49,766 nt of DNA from Syntrophorhabdaceae bacterium (GTDB lineage: Bacteria; Desulfobacterota; Syntrophorhabdia; Syntrophorhabdales; Syntrophorhabdaceae), in NCBI GenBank assembly GCA_028698615.1, contig JAQVWF010000017.1:1-49766 (forward strand), read 5' to 3'. Both the position numbers and the translations under genes were made by a program. A model generated the notes under the pieces. That model worked only from the letters and a program-made list of their open reading frames with translations, had not been told where the DNA came from and ran no database searches. Each line of letters opens with the position of its first letter. Position 1 is the stretch's first letter. Of this stretch, positions 31,636 through 40,330 are shown in pieces.

Positions 31636-31914
31636 TCACACCCTTTTCTTTCTCTCCAGTTCCAGGGTCACCATGTTGGCGACGTCAGGGCATTGGACTT
31701 CTATCTTGTCGCCATCCCACCAGGGGAGGCTTCCTCCGAACTGGAATGTCTCGAGATCGGGGAAGATGCTGTGGTAGAAAAAACCGCATAACCCGCCGGG
31801 ATTGTGGCAGCTCAGCTCAAAGGTGTTGCCTGCTTCATGGCCGGCGCTGCAACTTCCCTTGGTCTCGACAACGGTTGCCGTGATCTTGTACCCGATACCG
31901 GGATCCTGTGCCAT
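31636..31914 (-). CDS. TIGR04076 family protein
   Basis: The 92-residue protein has the family pattern VETKGSCSAGHEAGNTF, NPGGLCGFFYHSIFP, FGGSLPWW and VQCPD, with cysteines that could bind a metal. The function of the family is unknown; members occur mainly in anaerobes. GAAGGAGGTC precedes the ATG. It is a single-gene unit with its own promoter. Confidence 0.88.
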   Translation of the reverse strand: MAQDPGIGYKITATVVETKGSCSAGHEAGNTFELSCHNPGGLCGFFYHSIFPDLETFQFGGSLPWWDGDKIEVQCPDVANMVTLELERKKRV

Positions 31915-31975
31915 ATTAGCTGACCTCCTTCTTCAGAGTATACGCTGCTTTATCCCATTCGAACACCTATAACCT

Positions 31976-32003
31976 ATCATACATGTATTGTGCGAATGTG
32001 CAA
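31976..32003 (-). promoter_or_regulatory. Promoter of the TIGR04076 gene
   Basis: On the minus strand TTGCAC (32003-31998) and TATGAT (31981-31976) have a 16-base spacer and lie about 60 bases before ATG 31914. Confidence 0.5.
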
Positions 32004-32049
32004 CATGTGGGGCCCGCCCTTTTACTGTAATTTGGTCATTTTAGGAACG

Positions 32050-33102
32050 TCAGGCTCCGGCCCGTATCGAGATGATGTCGCCGTCCTCAACGATGTATGT
32101 CTTGCCTTCGAGGCGCCATACGCCGGCTTTCTTGCATTCGGCCATGCTGCCGAACTTCATGAAGTCCGAGTAGGAGACGGTTTCGGCCCGAATGAAGCGG
32201 GCGGAAAGGTCGGTGTGGATCGCCCCAGCGGCCTCCTGCGCGTTCATGCCTTTCCTTATGGGCCATGCACGGCATTCATCGTCGCCCACGGTGAGGAAAG
32301 AGATGAGCCCCAATGTGTCGAAGGCAAGGCGTATCATGCGGTCCCTTATGGATTCTTCGACGGCAAACTCTTCCATGAAGGCCGCTCGCTCCTCGTCTCC
32401 CATCATCGCCAGTTCGCACTCCAGGCTGGCGCAAACATATATCACCGGGCAGCCCTCGATATCCGCGATAGACCCCTGCCCTTTTGACAGGGCGCCGACC
32501 CTGTCCTCGGAGGAGTTTACGGCGATCATCATGGACTTCTGGGAGAGAAACCTGAAACCCCTGAGAGCCTTCTCGTCATTGAGGGAAAGCTCAAGGGCCT
32601 TGAGGGGTTTCCCTTCGCCCACGTGGACGAGGCAACGTTCCAGAAGCTCCTCTTCCAGGAGAAGCGCCGTGTTGTCCTTTTTCCCGGCCTGTTTCTTGAT
32701 GCGCTCGATGCGCCCTTCTATCTGGATCATGTCGGCAAGGATGAATTCGCTGACTATGCCGTGAAACTCCTTCTCAAGCTCAGCCGCCGCCGCTCCCTCG
32801 AAATTGTTCAGGGTCAGGATGAAGGCGTCGCTCATGCGCATCTTCTGGAGCGTTTTCGCATTGATGGTGGAATCCTTGACGTTGCCTTCCGATATGGCCA
32901 CGGTATCGGCGAGTTCTATGCGGGCGTAGGTGCTTTTCTTCGGCTTGAAGATCCCTGTCAGCTCATCGACGCGCACGTCGGGGACATCGATGGAGATGAT
33001 GTTGTCTCCGTCAGAGAATCCCCTGGCGCTTTCCACGCCGCTGAGGGCCTGGAAAAGCGTACTCTTTCCGGAACGTGCCGGACCAATGACGGAAATATAC
33101 AT
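32050..33102 (-). CDS. YchF-like NTPase (divergent Obg-family)
   Basis: The 350-residue protein has an N-terminal P-loop GPARSGKSTLFQAL, a coiled-coil insertion (about 105-160) and a C-terminal TGS domain with the YchF hallmark VGDDECRAWPIRKGMNAQEA, then AGAIHTDLSARFIRAETVSY. Standard YchF has GxPNVGKST and a DIAGLV switch II; here these are GPARSGKST and ELADT, so nucleotide use may differ. YchF binds ribosomes and prefers ATP. AGGGGAGAACAGG precedes the ATG. A canonical YchF is probably encoded elsewhere. Confidence 0.83.
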   Translation of the reverse strand: MYISVIGPARSGKSTLFQALSGVESARGFSDGDNIISIDVPDVRVDELTGIFKPKKSTYARIELADTVAISEGNVKDSTINAKTLQKMRMSDAFILTLNNFEGAAAAELEKEFHGIVSEFILADMIQIEGRIERIKKQAGKKDNTALLLEEELLERCLVHVGEGKPLKALELSLNDEKALRGFRFLSQKSMMIAVNSSEDRVGALSKGQGSIADIEGCPVIYVCASLECELAMMGDEERAAFMEEFAVEESIRDRMIRLAFDTLGLISFLTVGDDECRAWPIRKGMNAQEAAGAIHTDLSARFIRAETVSYSDFMKFGSMAECKKAGVWRLEGKTYIVEDGDIISIRAGA

Positions 33103-33249
33103 CCTGTTCTCCCCTGTATCATGTTTCAGGAAGACATCGCGGTGGAACCATCAGCTCTCTCGTTTGGGATTTGCAGCGCTGACCTGAACGCCCGTAATGC
33201 TGCCCTGGGTCATCAGTATACCGTAACCGGCAAGAAAAGAAAAGATTGT

Positions 33250-34782
33250 CTACATTGTTGGTCTCTTGTCGAGCGCGCGATACCTGATAGCTTCCGCTAT
33301 GTGGGTTTCCGTGATCGCTTCGGTCGTGTCGACATCGGCTATCGTTCGGGCGACCTTGAGGATGCGGTGATAGGCCCGGGGGGATAGGGCCCACTTATCG
33401 ACGGCCGCTTCCAGCATTGCCTGGGCTGCGCCCTCAAGGGGGCAATATTTCCTGATGGCTCGCGCGGGCATCTGTGCGTTCGCATGGAAACTCTTTCCCG
33501 TGTATCGTTCGCGCTGTATCGCCCGGGACCGGGAAACCCTCTCCCTTATCGCGGTCGATGGTTCTTCGCGGCGGTCAAGGGCAAGCTCGCTGATCTTCAC
33601 GGGAGGCACCTCGATGTGGATATCGATCCTGTCGAGGAGCGGGCCGGAGATGCGTGAGCGGTATTTGTAGATCTGGGGGCCCGTGCACGTGCAGGCCCGT
33701 TTTGGGTCACCGAGGTAGCCGCAGGGGCAGGGATTCATGGCGGCAACGAGCATGAATCTGGCCGGAAAGGTGACGGCATGATTCACCCTGGATATGGTAA
33801 CATCGCCGTCTTCGAGCGGCTGGCGCAGGGCGTCGAGGACGTGACGGCGGAATTCCGGGAATTCATCGAGGAAGAGGACGCCGTTGTGAGCAAGGCTTAC
33901 CTCGCCGGGTCTCGGGACGTGGCCTCCGCCGATGAGGCCGGCGTCGGATATGCTGTGATGAGGCGAGCGGAACGGCCGCTTCATGATGAGGGCGCGGTCG
34001 GCGCCGAGAAAGCCGGCAATGCTGTGGATCTTGGTTGTCTCCACCGCCTCGGCATAAGCAAGGTTCGGCATGATGGTGGGGAGACAACGGGAAAGCATCG
34101 TCTTGCCCGAACCGGGAGGCCCCACCATAATGATATTATGCCCCCCCGCCGCGGCGATCTCGAGGGCCCTCTTTGCCTGAGCCTGGCCGCTGATATCGGA
34201 AAAATCCGCATCATCCCGTGCCGCGGTACCCGGCCCGGGATGACTGTCTCCCACAAAGGGGACAAGTTCACCTTCCCCTTTGAAGTAATGGAATATCTGA
34301 AGGAGATGGTCGGCTGCGAGAACGGTTATGTCCCGCACGATGGAAGCCTCCCTGCCGTTTCCGAGGGGAACGACGATGGTGCCTATGCCCTCCTCTCGGG
34401 TCAGCAATGCCACGGGCAGGATGCCCCGAACCGGTTTTACGGAGCCATCGAGAGAGAGCTCTCCCGCTATGAGATGACCTTCCAGGGAGTCTTTCTTCAG
34501 GGCCCCCATGGCGGCGAGGATGCCAACAGCGATAGGCAGGTCGAAGGATGAACCTTCCTTGCGGACATCGGCGGGCGCGAGATTGATGGTAATGCGGTCC
34601 CCGGGAAACTCGAACCCGGCATTTTTGATGGCTGACCTGACCCGTTCCTTGCTCTCCTTTACGGAGGCCTCCGGCAAGCCGACGATGTTGAATGCCGGCA
34701 AGCCATAGGTAATGTCCACCTCCACATCGATCTTTATTCCATTGATACCATAAACGGTTGCCGTAGGAATCCGCGCTATCAA
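33250..34782 (-). CDS. comM: ComM/YifB family AAA+ helicase-like protein
   Basis: The 510-residue protein has an N-terminal Lon-like domain (YGLPAFNIVGLPEASVKESK, LIAGELSLDGSVKPVRG), Walker A GPPGSGKTML near 218, Walker B GVLFLDEFPEF and the C-terminal Mg-chelatase domain (LSPRAYHRILKVARTIAD). ComM is a hexameric branch-migration helicase that helps integrate DNA during natural transformation. The start is TTG 34782, preceded by GGGGAGG 7 bases away; no in-frame ATG exists near it. The CPCGY and CTC region near 350 fits a zinc site in this family. Confidence 0.92.
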   Translation of the reverse strand: MIARIPTATVYGINGIKIDVEVDITYGLPAFNIVGLPEASVKESKERVRSAIKNAGFEFPGDRITINLAPADVRKEGSSFDLPIAVGILAAMGALKKDSLEGHLIAGELSLDGSVKPVRGILPVALLTREEGIGTIVVPLGNGREASIVRDITVLAADHLLQIFHYFKGEGELVPFVGDSHPGPGTAARDDADFSDISGQAQAKRALEIAAAGGHNIIMVGPPGSGKTMLSRCLPTIMPNLAYAEAVETTKIHSIAGFLGADRALIMKRPFRSPHHSISDAGLIGGGHVPRPGEVSLAHNGVLFLDEFPEFRRHVLDALRQPLEDGDVTISRVNHAVTFPARFMLVAAMNPCPCGYLGDPKRACTCTGPQIYKYRSRISGPLLDRIDIHIEVPPVKISELALDRREEPSTAIRERVSRSRAIQRERYTGKSFHANAQMPARAIRKYCPLEGAAQAMLEAAVDKWALSPRAYHRILKVARTIADVDTTEAITETHIAEAIRYRALDKRPTM

Positions 34783-34932
34783 AGATGTTCCTCCCCTTTT
34801 CTTCTTGCAGGCACGAAAGTGCCATTTATGGTCTATTACTTTCGGGATGAGATTATGTGTCGAAAAAATGGGGGGGGAGAAGACAGGCGATGGGCGATAA
34901 GGTCATGGGGTCTTGCCTTTCCCATCACTTTA

Positions 34933-36054
34933 TTACCCGCTGCCTTTCTTTGATAACGTCTTCGCTATCTCTCGGACTTCCTGTGCCTTGGAGGCGTCGC
35001 AGACGAGGATGCCGTTTCTTGAGGCGACTATGACGAGGCCCGAGACGCCCAGGGTGGCGACGGGGGTGTTGTCGGTGATGATGACGCAGCTGCTGGTGTC
35101 GAGGGCGAGGGTCTTTCCGCGGACGACGTTGCCGCTCTGGTCTGTGGGGAGCACGCGCAGCAAGGAGGTCCAGGTGCCGACATCATCCCACGTGAAGGGG
35201 GCGGGCATCATGAGGACGTTCCGCGCCTTTTCCATCAGGCCGTAGTCGATGGATACCCTCGGCAGGCGGGAGAATATGGTGTCTGCCAGGTCATTTTTAC
35301 CCGCTGCGAGCGCCTTTTCGAATCTCAGGAGGCCCGAGTGAAGGTCCGGCATATGGTTTTTCAATCCCTCAAGGAGCACTTCCGCGCGCCAGACGAAGAT
35401 TCCGGCGTTCCAGAAGTAGCCGCCTTCCTTGATGTAACGGCGGGCCTTCGCAAGGTTCGGCTTTTCCACATATTGCGCCACCTCGAAACAATCGGCGCAG
35501 AGTGCCGACGAAACCTTATTGCCGGTCTTTATGTAGCCGTATCCCGTTTCCGGCCGTCCCGGAACGACACCTATGGTAACAAGGTGGTTTCCGCGGCGGG
35601 CGGCCTTCACCGTCTCTTCGATGGATCGCGAGAAAGCGGCATCGTCGGGGACATAGTGGTCGGAAGGCAGGATTACCATGACGGCATCGGGGTTGCGCCT
35701 GTGGAGCATCATGGCGGACAACCCCACACAGGGAGCCGTGTCGCGGCCTGCGGGCTCGATGATGAAATTCTCGCGGGGCAATCGGGGAAGACATTTTCTT
35801 GCTACAGGAAGATGTTCCTTACCGAGAACCACGAAGATGTGCTCGAGGGGGACTATCCTTCTGGCCCTGTCGACGGTCAGTTCGATGAGCGTTCCTTCCC
35901 CGGTGACGCTGACGAAGGGTTTGGGCACAAGCTCGGTGCTCAGCGGCCAGAAACGCTCGCCCTTCCCGCCGGCCATTATGACGAAATAGGTGTCCTCGAA
36001 GGCCCTGCTTTTCGGGGAAACTCTCTTCCCCGCCCTCTTCGTTTTTTCGCTCAT
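34933..36054 (-). CDS. manC: Mannose-1-phosphate guanylyltransferase
   Basis: The 373-residue protein has the nucleotidyltransferase motifs MAGGKGERFWPLS near 30, EPAGRDTAPCVGLSA near 100, LPSDHYV and NAGIFVWRA. It makes GDP-mannose from GTP and mannose 1-phosphate for polysaccharides. The C-terminal cupin isomerase domain of bifunctional ManC is absent, so it is monofunctional. I use ATG 36054 after GAGGTGGG; a GTG at 36066 is an alternative. It lies 13 bases after the sirtuin gene and may be cotranscribed with it. Confidence 0.92.
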   Translation of the reverse strand: MSEKTKRAGKRVSPKSRAFEDTYFVIMAGGKGERFWPLSTELVPKPFVSVTGEGTLIELTVDRARRIVPLEHIFVVLGKEHLPVARKCLPRLPRENFIIEPAGRDTAPCVGLSAMMLHRRNPDAVMVILPSDHYVPDDAAFSRSIEETVKAARRGNHLVTIGVVPGRPETGYGYIKTGNKVSSALCADCFEVAQYVEKPNLAKARRYIKEGGYFWNAGIFVWRAEVLLEGLKNHMPDLHSGLLRFEKALAAGKNDLADTIFSRLPRVSIDYGLMEKARNVLMMPAPFTWDDVGTWTSLLRVLPTDQSGNVVRGKTLALDTSSCVIITDNTPVATLGVSGLVIVASRNGILVCDASKAQEVREIAKTLSKKGSG

Positions 36055-36067
36055 AGCGCCACCCACC

Positions 36068-36802
36068 TCAAAGGAATCTCAGGATCTCGGGTAGGATGTC
36101 CGAGGCCGTTCCCTTGAGGAAATAGTCCGTGATGGCCGAGGTGAAGGGTGTTTCTTCGAGGTTGATCTCCACAATGGCCGCCCCTTTGGACTTAGCCATA
36201 TAGGGTATGTCGGCGGCGGGATAGACCACCCCCGACGTGCCTATGATGAACATGACCTTGCACTTGTTCGCCTCGTCATTGGCCCGTGCCATCTCCCCCA
36301 CAGGAATGCCTTCACCGAAAAAGACGACGTCGGGCTTCAAGGCCTTTCCGCACCTCTCGCATCGCGGATAGGGATGGATGGCGGTCGCCTCGGGTGTGAA
36401 GGGCAGCCGCGTGCGGCAGTTAATGCACACGAGCCATCGATGATTACCGTGGTATTCGATGACGTTCTTGTTGCCCGCTTCCTGGTGAAGGCCGTCCACG
36501 TTCTGGGTGATGATCGCCTTCAGGTAGCCCATCTCTTCGAGGCTGCCGAGCGCGCGGTGCGCCCTGGAGGGTGCCGACGCGAATATCACCCCCGCCATCT
36601 CCCGCAACATGATCCAGACTTTTTCGGGCTGGTTCATGAAGGACCCGATCTGGGCATATTCCATGGGATCGTACTTTTCCCAGAGACCCTGACCGCCGCG
36701 AAAAGCGGGTATACCGGCATCCACGGATATCCCGGCGCCCGTGAAAGCGACGACGTATTTTCGCTCCTTGATGATATCGGCTATCTTGCTGTATTCTTTC
36801 AT
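36068..36802 (-). CDS. cobB: NAD-dependent protein deacylase (sirtuin)
   Basis: The 244-residue protein carries the sirtuin motifs FTGAGISVDAGIPAFRG, TQNVDGLHQEAG, catalytic histidine in EYHGNH and the zinc cysteines CINC and CERC. It removes acetyl or other acyl groups from lysines with NAD. ATG 36802 is preferred over TTG 36808. With the Pat-like protein at 22300 it could reverse protein acylation, including on acyl-CoA synthetases. Confidence 0.93.
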   Translation of the reverse strand: MKEYSKIADIIKERKYVVAFTGAGISVDAGIPAFRGGQGLWEKYDPMEYAQIGSFMNQPEKVWIMLREMAGVIFASAPSRAHRALGSLEEMGYLKAIITQNVDGLHQEAGNKNVIEYHGNHRWLVCINCRTRLPFTPEATAIHPYPRCERCGKALKPDVVFFGEGIPVGEMARANDEANKCKVMFIIGTSGVVYPAADIPYMAKSKGAAIVEINLEETPFTSAITDYFLKGTASDILPEILRFL

Positions 36803-36826
36803 TCCCAATCTCTACCTTAAAGGCCG

Positions 36827-36869
36827 TAAGGAGTAAGGAGTTCGACGCCTCACGCTTTACGCTTCACGT
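36827..36869. repeat. Heptamer-phased imperfect inverted repeat
   Basis: Two copies of TAAGGAG (36827-36840) face TCACGCT-TTACGCT-TCACG (36850-36868). The arms are also imperfectly complementary, so this is a hairpin built of 7-base units. It lies between the P1 peptidase and sirtuin genes. Confidence 0.6.
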
Positions 36870-36874
36870 CCCTG

Positions 36875-37852
36875 TCAACCCGTCTTCCAGCCCTTATTGA
36901 TGTCCCTGAAGGCGGGAATCATCCCGAATCCATCGGCCTTTTTGATGGCCCTCTTGATGGCTTCGGAAAGAACAAATTCGGCAAGCACCCCGACCTTGTT
37001 TATGTCCGCTTCGATCTCTCCCATTGCGAGGGCGAATACGAGGTCCCCGTCAAAGGTTGTGTGGACGGGATTTATCGTCTTGATGAGACCCCCCTGGGCC
37101 ATCTGCGATACCTTGGTGATGTCCCTCTTTGAGAACCCGGCGTTCGTGGCGACGACGCCCAGGGTTGTGTTCACGATGCCAAATTGTTTCTTTACGATGC
37201 CCTGCTTCAGGCAACTCGTCGTATTGGCGAATTCGAGGCTGTCCTCGGACTTTCTCAGGCCGGCGATGATCTTGCCCGTCACGTTGTCGATGATGTCGCC
37301 GAAGGCGTTTACGACGACCAGCGCGCCCACCTTGAGGCCGTCGGGCATAGCGACGCTGCATGTTCCCAATCCGCCCTTCATCGCCCTCGACATTTCGAAA
37401 AGCTTGCCGACGACAGCACCCGTTCCTGCGCCGACGCTTCCCTCAGGAACCTCTTCGCTGGCGTTGATACAGGCTTCGTAGCCCATCTGCGCCGTCGGCC
37501 GGGCCTTGTGGTCGCCGAAGAGAAGATCGAAGATGACGGCCGAGGGAACAATGGGGACGTGTGTTATCCCCACGTCGAATCCCACGCCCTTTTCCTCGAG
37601 GTAACGGGACACGCCCGTCGCCGCGTCGAGACCAAAGGAGCTTCCTCCGCACAATAGAATTGCGTGCACCCGTTCCACGATATGGCCTGTACTGAGGGCA
37701 TCGACCTGCCGAGTTCCCGAAGCGCTCCCGCGCACGTCGATCCCGCCCACCGCCCCTTCTTCGCAAAGTATGACGGTACAGCCCGTCAGCCCCGTGAAGT
37801 CGGAGGCATGTCCCACCTTGATGCCCGGAATGTCAGTTATGGAATTGAACAT
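36875..37852 (-). CDS. P1-family peptidase (DmpA/L-aminopeptidase-D-esterase-like)
   Basis: The 325-residue protein has the family start ITDIPGIKVGHASDFTGLTG, CGGSSFGLDAATGVSRYLE, GAGTGAVVGK and GGLGTCSVAMPDG, the last being the likely site of autocatalytic cleavage that frees the nucleophile. Members are N-terminal nucleophile aminopeptidases or amidases in the cytoplasm; the substrate is not predictable. AAAGGTG precedes ATG 37852. It may be cotranscribed with the upstream purE. Confidence 0.85.
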   Translation of the reverse strand: MFNSITDIPGIKVGHASDFTGLTGCTVILCEEGAVGGIDVRGSASGTRQVDALSTGHIVERVHAILLCGGSSFGLDAATGVSRYLEEKGVGFDVGITHVPIVPSAVIFDLLFGDHKARPTAQMGYEACINASEEVPEGSVGAGTGAVVGKLFEMSRAMKGGLGTCSVAMPDGLKVGALVVVNAFGDIIDNVTGKIIAGLRKSEDSLEFANTTSCLKQGIVKKQFGIVNTTLGVVATNAGFSKRDITKVSQMAQGGLIKTINPVHTTFDGDLVFALAMGEIEADINKVGVLAEFVLSEAIKRAIKKADGFGMIPAFRDINKGWKTG

Positions 37853-37882
37853 AAGGTATCACCTTTCAATGATGAGATTTTG

Positions 37883-38383
37883 TCAATTACCCAGCTTTTT
37901 CCGAATATTCAGGGATTTTTGCTCGTTTTCCCGTTTGAGGTCCTTCTTGAGTTTTGTCAGCGCCTTTGCGATGGCGTCATATTTGATGGAGAGTATCTCG
38001 CAGGCTAGTATGGCCGCGTTCTTGCCTGCATCGATCCCGACGGACGCGACGGGCACGCCCTTGGGCATCTGCACGATAGAGTAGAGCGCATCCTTACCCT
38101 TAAGGATGCCGCCGCTTGCCGGCACACCGATGACAGGCAGGGTCGTGTGGGACGCGATGACGCCCGGCAGGTGGGCGGCCATCCCTGCAACGGCAATGAT
38201 GACCTCGATCCCTTCTTTGCGGGCGTTTCTTGCATAGCTGACAGTCTTGTCAGGGTCGCGGTGGGCCGAGGAGATGTCGATGACATAGGAAACCCCCGCT
38301 TTCGCCAGGAAGGCAAGACCGTCTTCGATGACATTGATGTCGCTGTCACTGCCGAGCAGGATCAAGACCCTTGGTTTTTGCAT
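37883..38383 (-). CDS. purE: N5-carboxyaminoimidazole ribonucleotide mutase
   Basis: The 166-residue protein has the class I PurE motifs LLGSDSDINVIEDGL, ISSAHRDPDKT and GMAAHLPGVIASHT. It moves the carboxyl group of N5-CAIR to C4 in purine synthesis. The start is placed at ATG 38383, directly after a run of eight G residues that may act as the ribosome binding site; an in-frame ATG at 38416 would put that G-run within the coding sequence. The C-terminal tail of about 20 charged residues is longer than usual. Confidence 0.92.
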   Translation of the reverse strand: MQKPRVLILLGSDSDINVIEDGLAFLAKAGVSYVIDISSAHRDPDKTVSYARNARKEGIEVIIAVAGMAAHLPGVIASHTTLPVIGVPASGGILKGKDALYSIVQMPKGVPVASVGIDAGKNAAILACEILSIKYDAIAKALTKLKKDLKRENEQKSLNIRKKLGN

Positions 38384-38532
38384 ACCCCCCCCAGGCCTGG
38401 ATTGTTTGGTGACCATGGTCTGTAAGTAATACCACATTTTCGTGTTCGAATACATGCGTTTTGTAAGGTCAGGCACCGCGATGTTGCCTTTTCGTGCCGA
38501 ATATGCTACTGATATGGAGGGAATGCAAAAAA

Positions 38533-39204
38533 ATGGATGCTATGGCAACGGTCCCTCTTTTCAAGGGCCTTTCGGATAAACAGCTCGATGATCTTGCCCG
38601 TGCCTTTCCGCGGCGGCGGTACGCAGCGGGAGAGACGATCTTCGCGGAGGGCTCTCCCGCGGAAGGTTTTTATGTTCTCCTTTCAGGCCGCCTGAAGATA
38701 TATAAGCTTTCGATGGAGGGGAAAGAGCAGATACTGCACATCATCGAGTCCGGTGAGCCTTTTGCCGAGGTGGCCCTCTTTTCGGAGACCACCTTTCCCG
38801 CCCATGCCGAGGCTATCCGCGAGAGCGAGGTGATGTTCTTTTCGAGAAAGGCCTTCAAACAGCTTGCCGTGGACGACCCTTCCATCATAATGAACATGCT
38901 CGCCATTCTTTCCCAGAGGCTCAAGTATTTCACGCGTCTCGTGGAAGACCTTTCCCTCAAGGAGGTACCCCAGAGGCTGGCCGCATATCTCGTATTCCTG
39001 GCTCAGCGCGAAGGGTCGCACCAGGTCTCGCTCGGAATATCTAAGGGCCAGCTGGCGAGCCTCCTCGGGACCATACCGGAGACCTTGTCGCGCATCATGA
39101 CGAAAATGGCCGGGCGGGGGCTCATCGAAATGCAGGGGCGCCGCATCAGCATAATCGACCGCCCTGCCCTTGAGGCGCTGGCCGACGGTACCCGGGGCCT
39201 CTGA
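38533..39204 (+). CDS. Crp/Fnr family transcriptional regulator
   Basis: About 223 residues with a cyclic-nucleotide-binding-type domain (FKGLSDKQLDDLARAF, FYVLLSGRLKIYK, GEPFAEVALF) and a C-terminal helix-turn-helix (SKGQLASLLGTIPETLSRIM). The N-terminal cysteines that bind the Fnr iron-sulfur cluster are absent, so it is closer to the DNR/Crp type, which may sense NO, CO through heme, or a nucleotide. GGAGGG lies 11 bases before ATG 38533; ATG 38542 also fits. It is divergent from purE. Confidence 0.88.
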   Translation: MDAMATVPLFKGLSDKQLDDLARAFPRRRYAAGETIFAEGSPAEGFYVLLSGRLKIYKLSMEGKEQILHIIESGEPFAEVALFSETTFPAHAEAIRESEVMFFSRKAFKQLAVDDPSIIMNMLAILSQRLKYFTRLVEDLSLKEVPQRLAAYLVFLAQREGSHQVSLGISKGQLASLLGTIPETLSRIMTKMAGRGLIEMQGRRISIIDRPALEALADGTRGL

Positions 39205-39220
39205 CAGGGGAGAGTTTTCC

Positions 39221-39255
39221 TGAAACTTGAAACTTGGTCCCACATGGACGATAAT
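39221..39255 (+). promoter_or_regulatory. Promoter embedded in a TGAAACT heptamer repeat, HD-GYP gene
   Basis: Tandem TGAAACT units (39221-39234) contain TTGAAA at 39227-39232, which is 17 bases before GATAAT (39250-39255). The pair makes a good sigma-70 promoter about 50 bases before ATG 39307. Confidence 0.5.
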
Positions 39256-39306
39256 GATCGTGAATGTTCGGCGTGAAGGAAAGACGCCGCATGCCCGGGC
39301 AAATCC

Positions 39307-40227
39307 ATGGGAGAGCTTTTGAGCGAAGACAACCTGCACCAGCTCCTGGAGTATCTGGCCAGAGCCGCAAAAGAAGTTTCGCGAGGGGACTATCGCTCGG
39401 CCGGGGAGATATTCGAGCTTACAAAATCCGGGAAATATCCCCCGGGGATAACGGAGCTTGCCGAGGCCTTCGGGATGATGATGGTGATGGTTGAGGCCCG
39501 TGAGGAAAACCTCGAAAGACTGATCGAGAACCTTAGAGAACAGAAAGGTGTTCTGGAAAATACCTCGAAAGCGCTGCACCAGGCAAACATAGGAGTACTC
39601 GAGGTCCTGGGGAGCGCCATCGCGAAAAGAGATCACGGGACAAGCGCTCACAATTATCGCGTTACACTTTATGCATTCCACGTGGCGGCCGCTCTGGGTC
39701 ATGACGAGAAGCACACGAGAAGCCTCATCAAGGGGTCTTTTCTCCACGATGTGGGCAAAATAGGCATCAGCGACGCGATCCTCCTCAAGGAAGGGCACTT
39801 AACGGGCAGAGAATTCGAGATCATGAAAGGCCATGTGCAGCATGGTTCCGATATCGTCAACAGCTATTCCTGGCTTAACGACTGTCTCGATGTTGTCCTC
39901 TACCACCACGAGAAATTCAATGGCACGGGGTACATGGCCGGTCTGAAGGGAGATGATATCCCCATCAACGCACGGATCTTTGCAGTGGCGGACGTCTTCG
40001 ACGCATTGACCAGCGCCCGGCCATACAAAGGTGCCATGAGCTACGATGAAGCCATGGATATGATGAGAAAGGGCAGAGGATCGCACTTTGACCCCGAGAT
40101 AGTCGATAGTCTGTGCGGGCTTGGCGACGCCCTGTACCGGGAGATATATTTCGGAGACGAAGACCACCTGAGGAACACCCTGAAGGGGCGCGTACAGGAC
40201 CTTTTCAGAGAAGAGAATAACCATTAA
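39307..40227 (+). CDS. HD-GYP domain protein with variant GYP motif
   Basis: The 306-residue protein has a helical N-terminal part (about 1-95) of unknown type and an HD-GYP domain: FLHDVGKIGISDAIL near 158, HHEKFNGTGYMAGLKG near 205 and ADVFDALTSARPYK. HD-GYP enzymes hydrolyse cyclic di-GMP. The motif normally HHExxDGxGYP is here HHEKFNGTGYM, with D to N and P to M, so activity may be altered. No strong ribosome binding site is seen; an in-frame TGA at 39274 rules out an earlier start. Confidence 0.85.
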   Translation: MGELLSEDNLHQLLEYLARAAKEVSRGDYRSAGEIFELTKSGKYPPGITELAEAFGMMMVMVEAREENLERLIENLREQKGVLENTSKALHQANIGVLEVLGSAIAKRDHGTSAHNYRVTLYAFHVAAALGHDEKHTRSLIKGSFLHDVGKIGISDAILLKEGHLTGREFEIMKGHVQHGSDIVNSYSWLNDCLDVVLYHHEKFNGTGYMAGLKGDDIPINARIFAVADVFDALTSARPYKGAMSYDEAMDMMRKGRGSHFDPEIVDSLCGLGDALYREIYFGDEDHLRNTLKGRVQDLFREENNH

Positions 40228-40232
40228 AGAAT

Positions 40233-40330
40233 AGTGACCAATAGCCAATCTACCAATTGAAAGAACTTTTCTCATGGGCAGCCATCGGCTCCTGATTTTT
40301 TCTATTTGGTTATTTGAATCTGGTCACTGG
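40233..40330. repeat. Inverted repeat of GTGACCA/ATAACCA heptamers between convergent genes
   Basis: AGTGACCAATAGCCAAT (40233-40249) faces TTGGTTA followed by TGGTCACT (about 40306-40328). The units step by 7 bases. The right arm includes the stop of the permease gene. A related element is at 43795-43881. Confidence 0.55.

Noticed and set aside
33778-34551. 257-codon plus-strand frame
   Set aside because: Antisense to comM, no ribosome binding site or motif; a shadow frame.
38683-39798. 371-codon minus-strand frame
   Set aside because: It runs antisense through both the Crp-type and HD-GYP genes, which are clearly real.
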